From: Pseudofrankia saprophytica
Lineage (GTDB): Bacteria > Actinomycetota > Actinomycetes > Frankiales > Frankiaceae
NCBI RefSeq assembly: GCF_000235425.2
Contig: NZ_KI912266.1
Location: 7,893,130 to 7,957,129 of the forward strand
Length of the DNA stretch: 64,000 nucleotides
Direction: 5' to 3'
Shown here: positions 60,280 through 64,000 of the stretch, one piece after another
Layout of the letters: every line of letters starts with the position of its first letter
Numbering within the stretch: the first letter of the stretch is position 1
Made by a program: the position numbers and the translations under genes
The notes under the pieces: generated by a model
What the model was told of the DNA's origin: nothing
Seen by the model: only the letters and a program-made list of their open reading frames with translations
Databases searched by the model: none

Positions 60280-60422
60280 CGCCCCAGGATACGGAGCTGA
60301 TTGAACCGTGTCCGGACTCTGAGATCTCCTGGCCACACGCGGGAGCGGCGGCGCAAGGATGTAGCGCAGGGATATGGCGCAGGCGTATGCGGAGCGGCGG
60401 AGAACCCGCCGGCTCCACGACT

Positions 60423-60456
60423 CGATACGCCGTATCGGAGGCGATACGCTGTATCG
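60423..60456. promoter_or_regulatory. Two tandem TetR operators
   Basis: CGATACGCCGTATCG (60,423-60,437) and CGATACGCTGTATCG (60,442-60,456): each has 6-base arms and a 3-base centre, 19 bases apart, in the TetR/MFS divergent promoter. Confidence 0.75.
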
Positions 60457-60544
60457 GCCGGCCGTGGGTGGTCATCCCCGAGGCCGGCCGACAACACCTA
60501 CCTCGCGCCACGACCGGGCACCCACCACTCCTACGGAGAGGCCG

Positions 60545-62350
60545 ATGAGCTCGTCATCCCCCGCGGCACCTCGAAGCTCCCGGATCGCCGATCCGGAAGG
60601 AACCTCGGCCACATCCGCGCCGGTCGGCTCCGGAGCTGGAGCTGGAGCTGGCGTCGGCGCGAAGAGCGACAAGCTCGACCCGGCGCTGGTCCGGCTCGCC
60701 CTCGTCATCCTGGTCGGCGTCGTCGCCGTGCAACTGGACGCGACGATCACCTCGGTCGCGATCCAGACCCTCGGCAAAGAGTTCGACGTAGGCGTCTCGA
60801 CGATCCAGTGGGTCTCCACCGGCTACCTGCTGGCGCTGGCGATGGTGATCCCGCTGACCGGCTGGTCGGTCGAGCGGTTCGGCGGCAAGCGGATGTGGAT
60901 CATGTCGCTGGGCATGTTCCTGGCCGGCTCGGCGCTGTGCGGCGTCGCCTGGTCGGCGAGCAGCCTGATCGGTTTCCGGGTGCTGCAGGGCCTGGGCGGC
61001 GGTCTGCTGCTGCCGCTGATGCAGACGATCCTGGCGCAGGCGGCCGGCCCCGCTCAGCTGCCGAAGGTGATGGCGGCGGTCTCCATCCCGGCGGTCGTGA
61101 CTCCGGTACTCGGCCCGGTACTCGGCGGCCTGATCGTCGACAACATCAGCTGGCGCTGGATCTTCTTCATCAACATCCCGGTCTGCCTGATCGCGATCTT
61201 CCTTGCGCAGCGTGTTCGGCCTGCCGACACCCGGGCCGGCGAACGCCATCCGCTCGACCTCGTGGGTCTGGCGCTGCTCTCCCCCGGCCTGGCCGTCGCC
61301 GTCTACGGCTTCTCGGAGGCTGGCAGCAAGGGCAACTTCGCCAACGCGCACGTGCTGGTCCCGATGCTGATCGGCCTGGCGCTGCTCGCCGCCTTCGCCG
61401 TGCACGCGCTGCGCACCAAGGTCGAGCCGATCATCGACCTGCGGCTGCTACGCAACCCGGCGTTCCTCGGCTCGACCACCCTGATGTTCCTGTTCGGCAT
61501 GTCGCTGTTCGGCGCCATGTTCCTGACGCCCCTCTTCGAGCAGATCGCCCGCGGTCGGGACGCGACCGGCGCCGGGCTGCTGCTCGCGCCGCAGGGCCTC
61601 GGCCTGGGAATCGGGATGATCGCGGTCGCCCCGCGGGCGAACAGGATCTCCCCGCGGGTGATGGTGATCTCCGGTCTCGCGCTGACCGTGCTCGGCTCGG
61701 TCGCCTATACCCAGGCCGGCCGCGGCCCGAGCGAGTGGCTGCTCGGGTTCTCACTCGCTATCCGGGGTGTCGGCATGGCCGTGACGATGATCCCGGTGAT
61801 GACCGCGACCTACCACGGGCTGCGTCACGACCAGATCCCCCGGGCGACCACGGCGTCACGGATCCTGCAGCAGATCGGCGGCTCGATCGGGACCGCGGTG
61901 CTGGCCGTCGTCCTCGCTACCCAGATCCGCGGGCACGCGGGTCCCGGCGCCTCGATCGCGGTGGCGGGCGGCTCGGGGGACGGGCCGATCCCCAGCTGGG
62001 TCGGCGACGCGTTCGGGACGACGTTCTGGCTGCCGGTGATCTTCATGGTGGTCTCGGTGCCGGCGGCCTTCCTGCTGCCCAGGCGCCTCGCCGGCTCCGA
62101 GGCCGCCGCGACCGGGCCCTCGGCGACGACCGGGCCCTCGGCGACGACCGAGGCCGCCGGCGTCGGCGCGGCCGTGTCCGTGTCCGTGTCCACGGATGGC
62201 GTCGAGATCGTGACCGCCGCTCCCAGCGTGGCGGCGGGCACGCCGGAGGTCGTCGCGATCGAGGAGAACGCGAACGGGCAGGAGCCGTTGTCGTCGCCGG
62301 TCCCACGATCGGCCAACGATCAGGCCCAGGGCGCCGCGGTGTTCGACTAG
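60545..62350 (+). CDS. MFS multidrug exporter, DHA2 (EmrB/QacA) family
   Basis: 601 residues with 14 predicted membrane helices. Motifs: LDATITSVAIQTLGKEF in helix 1, TGWSVERFGGKRMWIMSLGMFLAGS (motif A), RVLQGLGGGLLLPLMQTIL, PVLGPVLGGLIVDNISWRWIFFINIPV (motif C and helix 5-6 signature). The Thr/Val/Ala-rich C-terminal tail is cytosolic. Proton-driven export of toxic compounds is expected. ATG 60,545 follows GGAGAGG. Divergent from its probable repressor. A 16-base direct repeat (about 62,336-62,367) duplicates the stop region. Confidence 0.9.
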   Translation: MSSSSPAAPRSSRIADPEGTSATSAPVGSGAGAGAGVGAKSDKLDPALVRLALVILVGVVAVQLDATITSVAIQTLGKEFDVGVSTIQWVSTGYLLALAMVIPLTGWSVERFGGKRMWIMSLGMFLAGSALCGVAWSASSLIGFRVLQGLGGGLLLPLMQTILAQAAGPAQLPKVMAAVSIPAVVTPVLGPVLGGLIVDNISWRWIFFINIPVCLIAIFLAQRVRPADTRAGERHPLDLVGLALLSPGLAVAVYGFSEAGSKGNFANAHVLVPMLIGLALLAAFAVHALRTKVEPIIDLRLLRNPAFLGSTTLMFLFGMSLFGAMFLTPLFEQIARGRDATGAGLLLAPQGLGLGIGMIAVAPRANRISPRVMVISGLALTVLGSVAYTQAGRGPSEWLLGFSLAIRGVGMAVTMIPVMTATYHGLRHDQIPRATTASRILQQIGGSIGTAVLAVVLATQIRGHAGPGASIAVAGGSGDGPIPSWVGDAFGTTFWLPVIFMVVSVPAAFLLPRRLAGSEAAATGPSATTGPSATTEAAGVGAAVSVSVSTDGVEIVTAAPSVAAGTPEVVAIEENANGQEPLSSPVPRSANDQAQGAAVFD

Positions 62351-62392
62351 CGCGGTGTTCGACTAGCGCGGTGGTTGCTCGCGAGGCGGCCC

Positions 62393-62436
62393 GGCGCGGG
62401 GACGAGGGTCTTCCTGGAAGCCCTCATCCCCGCGCC
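62393..62436. terminator. Bidirectional terminator-like hairpin
   Basis: GGCGCGGGGACGAGGG pairs with CCCTCATCCCCGCGCC (one mismatch) around a small inner hairpin CTTCCTGGAAG. Lies between the convergent MFS and SDR genes, 7 bases from the SDR stop. Confidence 0.75.
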
Positions 62437-62442
62437 CTGCCG

Positions 62443-63207
62443 TCAGCGCGGGGCCATCCGGATGGCGCCGTCGAGACGGATGACCTCGCCGTTGAGCATC
62501 GGGTTGGCGACGATGTGCTCGACCAGGGCGGCGTACTCGTCCGGGTCGCCGAGCCGGCTGGGGTGCGGGGTCTGCTTGCCGAGGGAGTCCTGCGCCTCCT
62601 GCGGCAGGCTCGCGAGCAGCGGCGTCGCGAACAGGCCGGGCGCGATCGTGACGACGCGGATCAGCTTGTCGGCGAGGTCGCGGGCGATCGGCAGCGTCAT
62701 GCCGACGATGCCGCCCTTGGAGGCGGAGTAGGCCGCCTGACCGATCTGTCCGTCGAACGCGGCGACCGACGCCGTGTTGACGATGACGCCCCGCTCGCCA
62801 CCGGGCAGCGGCTCGGTCCGCGCGATCCGCTCCGCGCCGAGGCGGAGCACGTTGAACGTGCCGATCAGGTTGACGCCGACGACCTTGGCGAACAGGTCCA
62901 GCGAGTGGACGCCCGCCCGGCCAAGGACCCGGGCCGGCGGGCCGATCCCCGCGCAGCTCACCACCACGCGCAGCGCCCCCAGCTCCTCGGCCACGTCGAG
63001 GGCCGCGGCGACCGCGCCCTCGTCGGTGACGTCGGCCGCGGCGAACCGGGCCCGCTCGCCTAGCTCCGCGGCGGCCCGCTCACCGGCGCTGGTCGGCAGG
63101 TCGAGCAGCACCACGCTCGCCCCGGCCTTGGTCAGCCGCGTCGCCGTCGCGAGCCCAAGGCCCGAGGCACCGCCGGTGACGACGGCTACCGCACCCGCTA
63201 TCTCCAC
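62443..63207 (-). CDS. SDR dehydrogenase (3-hydroxyacyl-CoA dehydrogenase type II-like)
   Basis: 254 residues. [23 protein letters not shown] is the NAD-binding Rossmann start, VVSCAGIG the NNAG-like motif. Catalytic Ser is in [11 protein letters not shown] and Tyr-Lys in [10 protein letters not shown]. The C-terminus ([34 protein letters not shown]) is that of the HSD17B10 type. Likely oxidises 3-hydroxyacyl-CoA or a similar alcohol with NAD. GTG 63,207 with AGGAC upstream is the start. Follows the CoA-transferase gene on the same strand, suggesting fatty-acid or steroid catabolism. Confidence 0.88.
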   Translation of the reverse strand: MEIAGAVAVVTGGASGLGLATATRLTKAGASVVLLDLPTSAGERAAAELGERARFAAADVTDEGAVAAALDVAEELGALRVVVSCAGIGPPARVLGRAGVHSLDLFAKVVGVNLIGTFNVLRLGAERIARTEPLPGGERGVIVNTASVAAFDGQIGQAAYSASKGGIVGMTLPIARDLADKLIRVVTIAPGLFATPLLASLPQEAQDSLGKQTPHPSRLGDPDEYAALVEHIVANPMLNGEVIRLDGAIRMAPR

Positions 63208-63256
63208 GTGTCCTGCCCCTCCACGTCCGCGTTCTCCCGATGGGTCGACGCACGCT

Positions 63257-63300
63257 TGTGTCGACACACGTTCGCGTCCATCCTAATGAGCATTCACTCA
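63257..63300 (-). promoter_or_regulatory. Palindromes in the SDR/CoA-transferase gap
   Basis: TGTGTCGACACA (63,257-63,268) is a perfect 12-base palindrome, and TGAGcattcaCTCA (63,287-63,300) a second, smaller inverted repeat. Both are upstream of the SDR start; possible operator sites. Confidence 0.35.
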
Positions 63301-63313
63301 CAAATGCGTCGGC

Positions 63314-64000
63314 TCACGCCTGCGCCGGCGCGTCGGTCTCGGCCCCGGCCCCGGCCCCGGCCCCCGCGCCAGCAGCATCATCAGCACCAGCACCAGACGC
63401 GGGCTTCTCGCCAAGCCAGTCGGCCAGGACCTCGTCGGTGTCGGCGCCCTTGAGGCGCGGCGGCGTCGGGGTACCGGGGATGGTGCGCGAGAACCGCGGC
63501 GCCGGGGCCGGCTGCTCGACGCCGTCCACCGTGACCAGCGTGCCGCGGGCGGCCAGGTGCGGATGGGATCCCGCCTCAGCCCAGGTCAGCACCGGGGTGA
63601 CGCAGGCATCGGTGCCGTCGAAGACAGCCGCCCACTCGTCTCGGGTCTTCGACAGGAAGGTCCCCGTGAACCGGGCGCGCAGCTCCGGCCAGCCCGCACG
63701 GTCGTTCTGGCCGGGCAGGCCGGCGTCGGCGAGCCCGAGGCCGGCAAGCAGGGCGGCGTAGAACTGCGGCTCGATCGCGCCCACCGCGACGTACCGGCCG
63801 TCCGCGCAGACGTACGTGTCGTAGTACGGCGCTCCGCCGTCGAGGACGTTGACCCCGCGCACGTCGGACCAGAACCCGCTGCCACGCCAGGCCCACATCA
63901 TCTGGGCCAGCACGCTCGCGCCGTCGACCATCGCCGAGTCCACCACCTGGCCGGCGCCGGACCGCTCCCGCTCCCAGAGCGCGGCGAGGATGCCGGTGAG
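63314..64000 (-). CDS. Family III CoA-transferase / alpha-methylacyl-CoA racemase (partial)
   Basis: C-terminal 228 residues of a CaiB/BaiF protein; the 5' end lies beyond the window. Visible: [78 protein letters not shown] and [26 protein letters not shown], all hallmark regions of racemase-type family III enzymes. The Ala/Gly-rich tail is low complexity. Likely epimerises 2-methylacyl-CoA or transfers CoA in branched-chain lipid or steroid breakdown. The SDR gene follows 106 bases on. Confidence 0.9.
   Translation of the reverse strand, partial: LTGILAALWERERSGAGQVVDSAMVDGASVLAQMMWAWRGSGFWSDVRGVNVLDGGAPYYDTYVCADGRYVAVGAIEPQFYAALLAGLGLADAGLPGQNDRAGWPELRARFTGTFLSKTRDEWAAVFDGTDACVTPVLTWAEAGSHPHLAARGTLVTVDGVEQPAPAPRFSRTIPGTPTPPRLKGADTDEVLADWLGEKPASGAGADDAAGAGAGAGAGAETDAPAQA

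Noticed and set aside
60301-63063. 920-residue plus-strand open frame
   Set aside because: Out of frame with the MFS gene and antisense to the SDR gene; no family motif, Arg/Gly-rich shadow.

Overview
High-GC (about 70 percent) actinobacterial DNA with many GTG and TTG starts, 1- to 17-base translational overlaps, several TetR regulators with palindromic operators, acyl-CoA genes and an actinomycete integrative and conjugative element (AICE). This suggests a Frankia- or Pseudofrankia-like actinomycete; the genus is inferred, not shown.

Layout. 0-10.5 kb is metabolic chromosome: a GH3 glycosidase, a TetR regulator divergent from an amidohydrolase and VOC-protein pair, then (after a decayed DUF2637 gene and a decayed insertion sequence) an alpha/beta hydrolase plus quinone-reductase operon, a cupin and a second TetR gene. 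10.6-15.7 kb is a three-gene operon built on a STAND NTPase (effector-associated N-terminus, NACHT ATPase, multi-span membrane region) followed by two membrane-anchored or secreted proteins, closed by a strong hairpin. 15.7-27.3 kb is a mobile-element graveyard (nested IS6-like copies, an IS110 element, a complete group II intron, integrase-core transposases). It holds a CGNR zinc-finger and tyrosine-phosphatase pair, a SWIM protein and a frameshifted SNF2 helicase, and ends with the 3' end of an integrase gene beside a partial tRNA-Lys.

27,256-56,026 is an integrated AICE bounded by a 47-bp direct repeat of the 3' part of tRNA-Lys(CTT). Its backbone is in canonical order: regulators, pra-like activator, small protein, FtsK-type traSA, HUH-type replication initiator, xis, int, att. 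The integrase gene is split by a separate element carrying three translationally coupled genes: a tyrosine recombinase, an HTH protein and a zinc-knuckle recombinase-like protein. The left half of the AICE holds nested insertion sequences and a visibly less GC-rich seven-gene cargo operon (31.9-39.5 kb). That operon encodes a two-helix pentapeptide protein, a PfkB-fold kinase homologue lacking the expected catalytic Asp, a radical SAM protein, a NACHT ATPase with a C-terminal formylglycine-generating-enzyme-like domain, a Gfo/Idh/MocA oxidoreductase, a PNPOx-like flavoprotein and a membrane protein resembling Pycsar TM effectors. It is the best candidate for an undescribed (probably immune or self/non-self) system here.

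56-64 kb returns to chromosome: tRNA-Lys, an HTH/Clp-N pair behind two tandem 16-bp palindromes, a glycerophosphodiester phosphodiesterase with large low-complexity inserts, a TetR/MFS efflux pair with two tandem operators, an SDR dehydrogenase and a family III CoA-transferase that runs off the window.
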